Below, piece by piece: positions 1 through 8,354 of a stretch of 64,000 nt of DNA. Where the stretch lies: positions 3,952,671-4,016,670 of the forward strand of contig NZ_MCIF01000002.1 in NCBI RefSeq assembly GCF_003268475.1. The letters run 5' to 3'. Below the pieces are notes generated by a model. That model had not been told where the DNA came from and made no database searches. It saw only the letters and a program-made list of their open reading frames with translations. Made by a program: the position numbers and the translations under genes. Each line of letters starts with the position of its first letter. Positions within the stretch are counted from its first letter, which is position 1. This DNA comes from Thermogemmatispora tikiterensis (lineage in GTDB: Bacteria; Chloroflexota; Ktedonobacteria; Ktedonobacterales; Ktedonobacteraceae).

Positions 1-323
1 ACTACGCCAGTCACAGAACCCTGTCCTTGAGAAACGGCCTGCTGCACACCGGCGGCGTCGCTGTAACGCGTCAACTTGATGGTCAGCTGAGAGCTGTGCT
101 GATCCAGGGCCTTTAAAACCGCCTGACCGACCAGGCCGTGATCCTGATCGCTGACCGCTACCTGGATCGTAATAGTGTTCTGGCCGCCTCCATAGACGCT
201 GCCGAGGGCGAAGCCGACCGTGGCAACAAGTATCAGCGGGACCAACAGCATCAAGATCAGCGACGATCGGTCTCTGAGGATCTGTAGCAAATCTTTTCGT
301 AAGATCGAGAACATGGCTCGCAT
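1..323 (-). CDS. ABC-2 type transporter permease, N-terminal part
   Basis: Partial gene that runs out of the left edge of the window; about 107 residues are visible. The protein starts with a short basic stretch, MRAMFSILRKDLLQILRDR, followed by one hydrophobic segment of about 20 residues. It then enters a soluble extracytoplasmic region, which is the usual start of ABC-2 permeases of the YhgE/DrrB/NatB kind. The ATG at 323 was chosen because AGGAGG lies 11 bases upstream; a second in-frame ATG is at 314. It lies 84 bases downstream of an ABC-2 type ATPase on the same strand, so the two probably form one exporter. The substrate cannot be told from the sequence. Confidence 0.85.
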   Translation of the reverse strand, partial: MRAMFSILRKDLLQILRDRSSLILMLLVPLILVATVGFALGSVYGGGQNTITIQVAVSDQDHGLVGQAVLKALDQHSSQLTIKLTRYSDAAGVQQAVSQGQGSVTGV

Positions 324-407
324 AGCCGCTCCATCCTCCTATCTAGCCGTATAAGGCGCCAATGAATGAGGTGCCATCCCAGGCAAGGCCTGGCTGGCCG
401 ACCGGGG

Positions 408-1241
408 CTAGAGATCACGCAAGGTCTTGCCCGTCAACTGGATGAACAGTTCCTGCAGTCCGTGGGGACGATAGGCGGCACGTGTCTGATCACGCATGGC
501 CAGAAGCTGCTCCAGCGTCCCCAGAGCGATGATGTGCCCCTCGTCCATAATGGCGATGCGCTGACAGAGCCGCTCGGCCTCCTCCATATAGTGGGTGGTA
601 TAGAGGATGGTTGTGCCACTGGCGGCCAGCTTTTCAATGTTCTCGAAGATGTGCTCGCGCGACTGAGGATCAACGCCGACGGTTGGCTCATCGAGGAGCA
701 AGACCCGCGGGTGGTGCATCAGGGCGACGGCAAAATTGAGCCGGCGCAGCATCCCACCAGAAAAGTTCTTCAAAGGCTCCTTACGGCGCTCATAGAGGCC
801 AACAAAATGCAGCACTTCCTCGGCTCGCCCACGGCGCTCGGAGGCGGGCGTGCCGTAGAGCGAGGCAAAGAAATCGAGGTTCTCCAGAGCGTTCAGATCT
901 CGATAGAGGGCGATCTCCTGGGGCACTACCCCCAGCAGGCGCTTGACAGTCTGGGACTCGCGTCTTACAGAGTGACCGCAGATCAGGGCCTCTCCCTCGT
1001 CCGCTGGCAGGTAGCCGCAGAGGATATTGATGATGGTGCTCTTGCCAGCTCCGTTCGGCCCGAGCAGACCAAAGATCTCGCCTTCCTTGATACTAAAGGA
1101 GACACCCTTGACAGCCTCCAGTTTGCCGAAACGCTTGACGAGGTTGCGCACCTCGACAAGATGACCAGCCTCAGACCCGGCTGTCGCCGCCGGCGTGGTA
1201 CGGGCCTCTGCCCTGAAACGTGTCTCTTGCTCATCTGTCAC
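408..1241 (-). CDS. ABC-2 type transporter ATP-binding protein
   Basis: Nucleotide-binding subunit that drives an exporter from the cytoplasmic face; 277 residues. The Walker A motif GPNGAGKST lies near residue 60, the signature FSGGM near 160 and Walker B VLLLDEPTVGVDPQSR near 180, followed by the switch-histidine region ILYTTHYMEEAE. The sequence resembles the DrrA/CcmA/NatA group, which pairs with ABC-2 permeases; such a permease follows directly. The start is GTG, with GGAGG nine bases upstream. Residues 1-25 are a poorly conserved extension rich in Ala, Thr and Glu. The family is certain; the cargo (drug, lipid, sodium or polysaccharide) is not. Confidence 0.93.
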   Translation of the reverse strand: MTDEQETRFRAEARTTPAATAGSEAGHLVEVRNLVKRFGKLEAVKGVSFSIKEGEIFGLLGPNGAGKSTIINILCGYLPADEGEALICGHSVRRESQTVKRLLGVVPQEIALYRDLNALENLDFFASLYGTPASERRGRAEEVLHFVGLYERRKEPLKNFSGGMLRRLNFAVALMHHPRVLLLDEPTVGVDPQSREHIFENIEKLAASGTTILYTTHYMEEAERLCQRIAIMDEGHIIALGTLEQLLAMRDQTRAAYRPHGLQELFIQLTGKTLRDL

Positions 1242-1634
1242 TCCCTGATACCTCCTCTCCTCTCTGCAGAGGTAACAATGTCGCTTTGCTTAAAAAAGGT
1301 AATACCTGTATGTATAAGCCAGGTGGATCTGAGAGCATGAGACGCCTTCTATCCTGTGTTGCTACTGGTCTGCGTCTCCAGTACCCTGTCACCGTTGCCT
1401 GGTTTTGGCTTATGGGGGTAGTATAAAGAGCAGCCAGGCTGATAAGGAAGGATCGAAGGATCTATTTTGAACTGTGGCTTCACATGCGTTTATGCCTATG
1501 ACGAAAGTCACGACTGGGGTGATGGGAGGGATGATGAGCCGGGCCGGACAGACAATCCTGCCGTGATATACTGAACTGGCTGATTGCTGATCAAGAGCCG
1601 ACCACCCTGAAGGAGCAGAGGGAGGGAGAGAGCT
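1242..1634. other. Intergenic region between divergent genes
   Basis: No convincing gene. It separates the minus-strand exporter operon from the plus-strand zinc-ribbon gene, so it must hold both promoters. An 11-base palindrome, AGGTAATACCT, lies at about 1299-1309, close to the exporter start, and could be an operator. No promoter hexamers stood out. Confidence 0.4.
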
Positions 1635-2297
1635 ATGCGTTGCCCCTATTGCGGTCAGGCCAATACGGACGCTACACGTTATTGCCTGCGCTGTGGACGA
1701 GCCATCGGCACGGTGCAGCAGCCACCCCTGTCGATGCGACCCCAGATAACGCCAGCCGTCCCGCCGCCGGCGGGGTCTAGACCAGGGGTGCGGAGCCAGC
1801 CTGTCCGTCTGCCAGGTCCAGGCATCGTGGAAGCTACAGCTACAGCTCAGCCTGCGGCCACGGCGCCGCCAGGGGAGCCAGTGGCCGCCCCAAGCCCGCC
1901 AGCGGGCTTCCCGCCAAAGACGCTGACCCAATTGCAGGAATTGGCGACGGCGGCCCTCGCCTACACGGTGGGGAGCAGCAGACGAGAGGCCGGCAACAAA
2001 AAAGTCGTTGACATCGTTTATCCCTCTTGTCCCGCCTGGCAGCAGGTTGCCACGCTCTACAAGGCCCTCTCTGAGCACGATGAAGAGAGCTATGATAGCG
2101 TAGTCATTCGTGGCTTTCGCGAAGAGAGCGATCTGGGCCTTGCCTTCAACAATGGACGGCTTACCTTTGACCGGCGGGCGCGCCTGGGGGGACAGCTCAT
2201 CAGGCGCTATCTGATTGAGACTCATCGCGGCTTCGAGGTCGACTCGCTGCGCATTGTGCTCACAGAGGAATGGCCCGCAGAGCAGCGGCGCGCTTAG
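1635..2297 (+). CDS. Zinc-ribbon protein of unknown function
   Basis: 220-residue protein. The N-terminus is a CxxC-x13-CxxC zinc ribbon (CPYCG ... CLRCG). It is the same type of ribbon that starts the three kinases at the right end of the window. Residues about 30-95 form a Pro/Ala-rich linker. The C-terminal 120 residues look folded (mixed helices and strands) and match no family I can name; no membrane segment is visible. GGAGGGAGAG lies just before the ATG. It ends 38 bases before the nucleoside phosphorylase, so the two are probably co-transcribed. The linker suggests a ribbon tethered to a ligand-binding domain, but this is inference. Confidence 0.75.
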   Translation: MRCPYCGQANTDATRYCLRCGRAIGTVQQPPLSMRPQITPAVPPPAGSRPGVRSQPVRLPGPGIVEATATAQPAATAPPGEPVAAPSPPAGFPPKTLTQLQELATAALAYTVGSSRREAGNKKVVDIVYPSCPAWQQVATLYKALSEHDEESYDSVVIRGFREESDLGLAFNNGRLTFDRRARLGGQLIRRYLIETHRGFEVDSLRIVLTEEWPAEQRRA

Positions 2298-2335
2298 CCA
2301 GCGACGATAACTGGGTGAGGGAAGAGCAGAATAGT

Positions 2336-3661
2336 ATGCAAGCCGTTGAAATTATTCAAAAGAAGCGAAACGGTGATGCACTTACAACTGAAGAAATCAA
2401 CTGGTTAGTAGAGCAGTACACTCACGAGCACATTCCTGACTACCAGATGGCTGCCTGGTTAATGGCGGTCTGCTGGCGAGGGATGGATGACCGCGAGACG
2501 AGCGATCTGACCCTGGCGATGGCGCGCTCGGGCGAGCAGCTGCGTGTATGCGAGCGGTTGAAGCCGGTTGTAGACAAGCACAGTACCGGTGGCGTAGGAG
2601 ACAAGGTCACCCTGGCGGTAGCGCCACTGGTAGCCGCCTGTGGCGTGGCGGTGGCCAAAATGACCGGGCGCGGCCTGGGCCATACGGGGGGCACCGTCGA
2701 CAAGCTGGAGTCCATCAGCGGACTGCGCACGGCCCTGACACGTGAGGAATTTCTGAGCATCTTGCAGGAGCATGGCCTGGTGCTCGCGGGTCAATCGGCG
2801 GAGCTGGCGCCAGCCGATGGTAAGATGTATGCGCTACGCGATGTCACGGCCACGGTCGAGAGCATTCCTCTGATCGCAGCCAGCATTATGAGCAAGAAGC
2901 TGGCCGTGGGAGCCTCCCATCTGCTGCTGGATGTCAAGGTCGGGGCGGGTGCTTTCATGAAGACGCGCGAGGCGGCCCACGAGCTGGCGCGTATCATGGT
3001 GGAGATTGGTCAGCGTGCTGGCCTCTACACTGAGGCCGCGGTCACTGCAATGGAGCAGCCGCTGGGGAGGGCTGTAGGCAATGCGCTGGAAGTGGCCGAG
3101 GCCATTGCCATCCTGCGCGGTGAGGGGCCAGCGGATGTCAGTCAGCTCTGTCGCCACGAGGCTGCTGAGCTACTTGTCATGACCGGGTCCGCACCGACGC
3201 GTGAGGAGGCCGAGCGACGGGTACAGGAGGCCATCGAGAGTGGGCGTGCTCTGGCCAAGCTGGCGGAGGTCTGCGAGGCCCAAGGGGGCGACCCGCAGCA
3301 GATAGAGCAGCCAGAGCGTCTGCCGCGAGCGCCGGTGATCAGCATGCTGACTGCCCCATGCAGCGGCTATATTGCCGCTATCCATGCTGAGCGCGTCGGG
3401 CTGGCGGCGATGCGCCTGGGAGCGGGCCGCTTCAGGAAGGGCGATCCCATCGATCACCGCACCGGCCTGCTGCTCCAGGCCAAGGTCGGCGACTATCTCC
3501 AGGCGGGTGATCCGCTGGTCGAGATGCACGCGCGCAGCGAGGAGGAATGCGCAGCTCTTCGTCAAGAGCTGCTTGCCTGCTATCGCTGGAGCGAGACCCC
3601 CGTCCAAAGCGGCCCGCTGATCTATGAGATTCTGACGCCCAGCCAGAAAGGGGCATCCTGA
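2336..3661 (+). CDS. pdp: Pyrimidine-nucleoside phosphorylase
   Basis: Cytosolic salvage enzyme that splits uridine or thymidine with phosphate into base and (deoxy)ribose-1-phosphate. The 441 residues match the usual 430-440. Visible family hallmarks are the N-terminal helical lobe, KHSTGGVGDK (phosphate binding) near residue 83, MTGRGLGHTGGTVDK near 110, and KLAVGASHLLLDVKVGAGA near 190. The C-terminal lobe has the biotinyl-like fold typical of the family. The start was placed at ATG 2336, which gives MQAVEIIQKKRNG, the usual start of these proteins, rather than at an upstream in-frame codon inside the preceding gene. The last 40 bases overlap the end of the convergent kinase gene. Confidence 0.95.
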   Translation: MQAVEIIQKKRNGDALTTEEINWLVEQYTHEHIPDYQMAAWLMAVCWRGMDDRETSDLTLAMARSGEQLRVCERLKPVVDKHSTGGVGDKVTLAVAPLVAACGVAVAKMTGRGLGHTGGTVDKLESISGLRTALTREEFLSILQEHGLVLAGQSAELAPADGKMYALRDVTATVESIPLIAASIMSKKLAVGASHLLLDVKVGAGAFMKTREAAHELARIMVEIGQRAGLYTEAAVTAMEQPLGRAVGNALEVAEAIAILRGEGPADVSQLCRHEAAELLVMTGSAPTREEAERRVQEAIESGRALAKLAEVCEAQGGDPQQIEQPERLPRAPVISMLTAPCSGYIAAIHAERVGLAAMRLGAGRFRKGDPIDHRTGLLLQAKVGDYLQAGDPLVEMHARSEEECAALRQELLACYRWSETPVQSGPLIYEILTPSQKGAS

Positions 3662-4992
3662 AGTTGGCTGAGCAGGTAAAGGCTCAGGCCGAAGATGCCC
3701 AGCAGCAGAAGCGCGAGCAAGACGAGGAAAAAAACAAGCCGCCTGTGGCGGCGCTTGAACTGCTGTGAGGGACGAAGAGGGCGCTCCTGGCTCTGGGGAG
3801 TGATCGCCGGCATCTGAGCGGTCTGCTCAGATGGGGAGGTAGCGACTTTGATCTGCTCAGCGGGGATCGCCATTGTTGGCTCAGCGGCGAACTCTTCGGG
3901 TGAGCAGGTTGGGGGAGCTGGCTGGGCGCCGCCGGGAGCCAGCGCTTTGAGGGTGATGGCGGCGGGCGCTGCCGAAGCCTGGATCGGGCCAGGGCCGGCA
4001 GGGGCCGAGCCGCGGCTCAGGTGCAGGCGCATCAGCCTCTGATAGGCCCGCCGCTCTTCCAGAGAGACGATCCGTTCGAGGGCGTGAAAGAAGGCCCGCG
4101 CCGACTGGAAACGATAGAGCGGGTCCGCCCGCGTGGCGATGGTAATCAAGGCGCTAAGCGCTGGAGAGAGGCCGGGATTGAGCCGCGCCACCGGCTCCAG
4201 GCGCCCGTTTTTGCCAAGCGGGTTCTGGCCGGTCACCATTTCATGGAGCAGGACACCCAGGCTGAAGAGGTCTGAGCGCTCGTCACACTGGCCACCGCGC
4301 TGGTACTGCTCGGGAGCAGCATAGCCCGGAACGCCCGGCTCGAAGTCGGCGTAAAGCTGACCGTTGCGAAGGTAGCAGGCGCAGCCGAAGTCAAAGAAGA
4401 CCAGCCGCCCGCCCGAGGTCAGAATCACGCTCGCGGGGCGCAGTCCACGGTAGATCACCGGAGGCATCTGAGAGTGCAGATACTCGAAGAGATCGCAGAT
4501 CTGCATGGCATAGCTGAGAGCCTCCAGCGGCGGCAGCGGCCCTTGCTGACGCAGATAACTGGCTAGCGTTGGCCCAGCACAGTATTCCAAGACGAGATAC
4601 CAGTAGCCGTCTTCGAAGAAATAATCGTAGAGCACCGGTATGGCCGAGTGACGCAGGCGCACCAGGAGCAGCGCTTCGCGCACAAAGCGATCGGTGTATG
4701 AGCCGCCGCTGACGGGAAAATCGTCCTGCCCCCGAGACAACGGCGCTCTCTTCTGCCGGTGTGTCAAGGCCAGGTCCAGCTCCTCAACAACGCTCTCCGG
4801 TAGAGGCCGGTCGCCCGGCAGCTGCTTGAGGGCCAGCGGCGTGTCCAGGGTCACGTGTGACGCCAGGAAGAGACGCCCGGCTCCTCCATAGCTTAACGCT
4901 CCTTCAATGCGATATTCGCCGTGACGCAAGGTGCGCCCTGTGCCATGTAGCGATGGTCTTTCACTCTTCCAACCGGTCGATAGACCTGACAT
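3622..4992 (-). CDS. Ser/Thr kinase-like protein lacking the catalytic Asp, C-terminal membrane anchor
   Basis: 456 residues. The kinase fold is recognisable: Gly-rich loop LSYGGAGRLF (about 33-42), ATP lysine K56 in ALKQ, alphaC glutamate near E106, DFG at 201-203 and APEQY near 226-230. The catalytic loop, normally HRDxKPxN, reads YRGLRPASV at 181-189, so the catalytic Asp is Gly and the loop Asn is Ser. About 40 extra residues lie between the beta3 lysine and helix C. A Pro/Ala-rich linker leads to one transmembrane segment about 20 residues from the C-terminus, so the kinase domain faces the cytoplasm. ATG 4992 was chosen because AGGAAGG lies nine bases upstream. Likely a pseudokinase scaffold; weak unconventional activity cannot be excluded. 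Confidence 0.85.
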   Translation of the reverse strand: MSGLSTGWKSERPSLHGTGRTLRHGEYRIEGALSYGGAGRLFLASHVTLDTPLALKQLPGDRPLPESVVEELDLALTHRQKRAPLSRGQDDFPVSGGSYTDRFVREALLLVRLRHSAIPVLYDYFFEDGYWYLVLEYCAGPTLASYLRQQGPLPPLEALSYAMQICDLFEYLHSQMPPVIYRGLRPASVILTSGGRLVFFDFGCACYLRNGQLYADFEPGVPGYAAPEQYQRGGQCDERSDLFSLGVLLHEMVTGQNPLGKNGRLEPVARLNPGLSPALSALITIATRADPLYRFQSARAFFHALERIVSLEERRAYQRLMRLHLSRGSAPAGPGPIQASAAPAAITLKALAPGGAQPAPPTCSPEEFAAEPTMAIPAEQIKVATSPSEQTAQMPAITPQSQERPLRPSQQFKRRHRRLVFFLVLLALLLLGIFGLSLYLLSQLQDAPFWLGVRIS

Positions 4993-5052
4993 CGTTTCTA
5001 CCCTTCCTGCACTGCTACCGCCTGACAGACAGTGTGTCAATATAACGCTTCT

Positions 5053-5081
5053 ATACTAAACTACGATAGCCACCACGTCAA
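5053..5081 (-). promoter_or_regulatory. Putative promoter of the kinase-like gene
   Basis: On the minus strand, TTGACG (5081-5076) and TAGTAT (5058-5053) are separated by 17 bases, about 60 bases upstream of the chosen start. Recognised by eye only. Confidence 0.45.
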
Positions 5082-5157
5082 GAAGGAAAAACGCCTTTTA
5101 TATCTAGAATAGCGATATATGTATATATAAGAAGTCAAGCGAGAACCAGGGGAGGCA

Positions 5158-5187
5158 TTGTCGAGCGAGCATAGCTGCGAGTACTAT
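5158..5187 (+). promoter_or_regulatory. Putative promoter of the gamma-carbonic-anhydrase gene
   Basis: TTGTCG (5158-5163), an 18-base spacer and TACTAT (5182-5187) precede the gene by about 90 bases. The match to consensus is moderate. Confidence 0.35.
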
Positions 5188-5277
5188 GGTGAGGAAGCGG
5201 GTAAGCGCACTGGTCAGGGAACTGGCCGACGCTGTGAAGACCCGCCCGTTCAAGACGTTCCTGCTGAGAGGAAGCAC

Positions 5278-5829
5278 ATGCCTGTTTTGCCTTTTAATGG
5301 AATATGGCCACGTATTGCCGAGGATGTATTTATCGCTCCTGGAGCCTATGTCATAGGCGACGTTACCATTGGTGAGGGCGCGAGCATCTGGTACAACAGC
5401 GTAATTCGCGGAGACACGGGTCCCATCGTCATTGGGAAGCGCACCAACATTCAAGACAACTGTGTGCTGCATCTGGATGCCGACGCTCCCCTGACCATCG
5501 GCGAGGACTGCACCATTGGTCATGGCTGCGTGATCCACGGTGCGACCCTGGGCGACCGCGTCCTTCTGGGCATGAAAGCCGTCGTTCTCAACCATGCGCG
5601 CATTGGAGAAGAGAGCATGATTGGGGCCTGTGCCCTGGTGAGTGAGGGCAAAGTAATCCCGGGAGGTGTGCTTGCCTTTGGGTTGCCGGCGCGTGTCGTA
5701 CGCAGCCTTACGCCAGAGGAGATCGAGCATATCCGTGGCAGCGCTCAACGCTATGTTGAGCGTGCGGCTCGTCATCGCGAGGCGCTGCGTGAGGCCGGCT
5801 ATCGAGAGGAGTCGCGCCCCAATCTCTAG
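5278..5829 (+). CDS. Gamma-carbonic-anhydrase family protein (left-handed beta helix)
   Basis: 183-residue trimeric hexapeptide-repeat protein of the YrdA/PaaY/CaiE group. Repeats of the [LIV]-G-x4 type run through residues 15-130. The histidines that bind the metal in gamma carbonic anhydrases are in place (VLHLD, then GHGCVIHG). The C-terminal helix (about 150-180) is typical. ATG 5278 was chosen because the family begins MPxxxFxGxxPxIxxxxFIAP and GAGAGGAAG lies just before it; the upstream extension has no such match. Members are either true carbonic anhydrases or acyl/acetyl-carrying homologues, and the sequence does not decide which. Confidence 0.92.
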   Translation: MPVLPFNGIWPRIAEDVFIAPGAYVIGDVTIGEGASIWYNSVIRGDTGPIVIGKRTNIQDNCVLHLDADAPLTIGEDCTIGHGCVIHGATLGDRVLLGMKAVVLNHARIGEESMIGACALVSEGKVIPGGVLAFGLPARVVRSLTPEEIEHIRGSAQRYVERAARHREALREAGYREESRPNL

Positions 5830-5942
5830 GCCAGCGAGGAAAGAAAAAGGCGTGGCTGGTGCTCCTGCCTGTGGACCTGGATAGCTGCTAGATCGCGCGG
5901 TCCGCCAGCTATCCAGGCCAGGGCTTGTGGCCGTCGATTGAC

Positions 5943-7964
5943 TCAGCTTAGTGTGAATTCAAAGGTCGTCTGCAGCGGTGCCTGACCGGGGCGCTCGATG
6001 GTCAGCTCAAGTTTCCACAACCCTTCCATATCGAAGGTCGCGCGCGGGGGGAAGGTCGCCACATAGGCTGGTTGTCCCTGACTCAGCGTCTGCTGGACTG
6101 TGCCCATATCCATCAGCACCATATTGATGGCCAGGTTCAAGCGGGCATTGGTCACGGGCTGGCCGTGGCTATCGGTGAGCAGAATCACGACCGTATTGGG
6201 TCTATTGACACGGCCTGGTGTTATCAGGAGCGAGACCGTCAGATCGCCGACCTGTTGCACCGTGGCCGGCGGTGCGTTGGGGGCTGCTGCCTGGCCGGCC
6301 TGATTCTGGACCGCCTGAGCGTAGTTGATCTGAGGGAAAGCGATGGGGGGAGCGAAGAAGCTCATCAGGGCAGCGCAGAGCAAGATTGCCATGCCAACCC
6401 AGGACTGCACCTTCAGCAGGCGCCCAAGCTGGCGCTCTGTTTGCAGAAGGGCCTCGCGGCGTGTGCGGCGAGCGGGCAGCTCGGAATCGACCACCGGCAA
6501 GAGCAGCGTCTGGCGCGCCAGCCTGGGTGTGATGCGGAAGAGCATAAAGAGCGTCAGGACCAGGAGCAGAGCAGTTAAGGCCAGGCGCACCAGCAGCGTG
6601 CGGCCATAGGCGGTAGTCAGCAGAGCCTGGGGATCGGAGAAAACGCTTTCCGCCAGGAAGAGCTGACCGACCAGCAGGACGGCCATCGCCATCAGGAGCA
6701 GCGGGATCAGGCGGCGGGTCAGGGTTACCAGCAGGTCGGCGTGGTGATCCGGCTCGATGCCAGCGAGCAAAGGCAACAAAACGTAGCCCAGGTAAGCCAG
6801 GCCCCCGAGCCAGACAGCCTGAGCCAGCAAGGCCAGCCAGGAGAGCACGATAGCGCTGAGGCGGAGCGAGGCTTGTTGCACCTCATCGCTGGTCAATGTC
6901 CAGGCGAGCAGGTAGAGGGCGGCCAGAGTCAGCCAGAGTACCGTATCCCAGGGCGAGAGTGGGAGGCTACTGCTGCCGGGAGACATTTCCTCGGTCGTGA
7001 CCAGATCCTTCGTCACGCGGTACTCTTGCGTCACCTGGCGCCTGAGTCGTCCGAAGCGAGATCCGCTGCCGCGCTGGAGCACGCGAGCCACGCCGGCGGT
7101 AGCTTCTTTGGGCGTGCGTCGGCGACCAGTTACTCCCAGCCAGAGCAGGGCCAGGCCAATCAGGGCCAGACGCGCCAGCCAGAGCGGGCCGTAAGATGTT
7201 GTGACCAGGATGGCCCGCAGGGCCTGCCAATCGATGCCGCCGCTTGCCGAAGCCTGACTGAGGCTGGCCGAGCGCAGAATCAAGGTAATCACCTCGCCGA
7301 CCAGCAGGGCGGTCAGGCAGAGCCATTGCAAGGGACGAGCCCGAGCGCGCGCTCGCATGAGCAGGTCCAGCGAACGTGCCCGGCGCTCCATAACCAGTTG
7401 CTCCATGACCAGCAAGCCGACCCAGAAGGTCAGGGCCGTCAAGACCAGCCATTCCCAGGCTACTGAGAGGATGCCAAGCAGATCGAGCGTTGGCAAGTAA
7501 TTACTGGTGCTCGGACCAAGGATGGTCTGCCCGGGCAGGCCAGTACTGGAGTGGCCGATATTAAAGCCGATGGCCCCCTGCGTCGTGCGCCCGTCGTTGA
7601 CCGCCAGCGCTATCCAGCGAACCAGATAGCTCCCTTCGCTTAAATTTGGCTGCAGAGGCGTATCCAGCTCCCGCGGCTGGTTCGGCGGGATATAGCTGGC
7701 GGCGGCGTTTACAACGCGCTCATTGGGATCAAAAACCAGAGCTTTGCTAGCGGAGCTGATGGGGCCATTAAAGAAGATCCGCACCACCCTCGGCGGTGTT
7801 GGCACCGTTGAACCGTCGATCGGCTCTGAGCCGATCACAAAAGCGTGCGCCTGTACTACCGGAGCCGGCGTCAGGGGGGACCAGGCATGAAGCAAGATGA
7901 TCGCCACGATGAAAAGCGCGCTCAGTGCCAGCCTGGGGTATCGTCCATACCGTCCATACCGCAT
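5943..7964 (-). CDS. CopC-CopD fusion with C-terminal YtkA/FixH-like domain
   Basis: 673-residue membrane protein of copper handling. A signal peptide (1-40) ends VVQAHAFVIGSEP. This gives the mature N-terminal His that ligates Cu(II) in CopC; the CopC beta-barrel covers about 40-135. A CopD-like membrane region of about eight helices covers 160-530. After a final helix comes an extracytoplasmic beta domain (about 565-673) of the YtkA/FixH kind. A long charged cytoplasmic loop lies near 285-330. AGAGGA sits five bases before the ATG. The likely role is periplasmic copper capture and import for cuproenzyme assembly. The gene stands alone, and no copper-responsive regulator is adjacent. Confidence 0.9.
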   Translation of the reverse strand: MRYGRYGRYPRLALSALFIVAIILLHAWSPLTPAPVVQAHAFVIGSEPIDGSTVPTPPRVVRIFFNGPISSASKALVFDPNERVVNAAASYIPPNQPRELDTPLQPNLSEGSYLVRWIALAVNDGRTTQGAIGFNIGHSSTGLPGQTILGPSTSNYLPTLDLLGILSVAWEWLVLTALTFWVGLLVMEQLVMERRARSLDLLMRARARARPLQWLCLTALLVGEVITLILRSASLSQASASGGIDWQALRAILVTTSYGPLWLARLALIGLALLWLGVTGRRRTPKEATAGVARVLQRGSGSRFGRLRRQVTQEYRVTKDLVTTEEMSPGSSSLPLSPWDTVLWLTLAALYLLAWTLTSDEVQQASLRLSAIVLSWLALLAQAVWLGGLAYLGYVLLPLLAGIEPDHHADLLVTLTRRLIPLLLMAMAVLLVGQLFLAESVFSDPQALLTTAYGRTLLVRLALTALLLVLTLFMLFRITPRLARQTLLLPVVDSELPARRTRREALLQTERQLGRLLKVQSWVGMAILLCAALMSFFAPPIAFPQINYAQAVQNQAGQAAAPNAPPATVQQVGDLTVSLLITPGRVNRPNTVVILLTDSHGQPVTNARLNLAINMVLMDMGTVQQTLSQGQPAYVATFPPRATFDMEGLWKLELTIERPGQAPLQTTFEFTLS

Positions 7965-8354
7965 GCTATTCCTCTATACTACCGACTCACAGGCGAGCGG
8001 GCTGATCTCTTCACACCTGGGGGCAAGCCCTGCTCGCGCCCGTACCCTTTTCGGCTCTCTTCTCTGGCCGAACTTGCCTTTCCACAGCCTGGCGAAAAGA
8101 TGGGGTGGAGAGGATAGGCCCTCCTCTCTTCTTCTGCCTGTGCTGGGGATGCGGTCCTGGGCACTCGGGCCTTCCGGCCTTTGGTGGGCGCCAGACCGCT
8201 GTCGCGGGAGCATACACCGCCGCAGCGGGACGGCACGCCTCTGTGCCAGCTCGGCCTGTAACAAGCGAGAATGCTTCACTCTTCGTGATTGTACATCAGC
8301 GGGGGCGCGGTCGCAATATTTCAAGCTTCTGCCCGGAGCTGCTATAATGAGACT
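7965..8354. other. Intergenic region between divergent genes
   Basis: No gene supported. Open frames here have no ribosome binding site and mirror each other on both strands. The right end holds the candidate promoter of the glycosyltransferase. Confidence 0.5.
8320..8348 (+). promoter_or_regulatory. Putative promoter giving a leaderless glycosyltransferase mRNA
   Basis: A perfect TATAAT at 8343-8348 lies six bases before the ATG at 8355, with a weak TTCAAG at 8320-8325 (spacer 17). Transcription would start at or next to the A of the ATG. The absence of a clear Shine-Dalgarno sequence fits a leaderless message. Confidence 0.4.

Noticed and set aside
366..1340. Long open frame on the plus strand
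   Set aside because: It lies entirely opposite the ABC ATPase gene, which has all its motifs. Its translation has no domain and no ribosome site.
1410..2225. Minus-strand open frame of 271 codons
   Set aside because: It is antisense to the zinc-ribbon gene. The composition is Arg/Ser/Trp-rich, as expected for a shadow frame.
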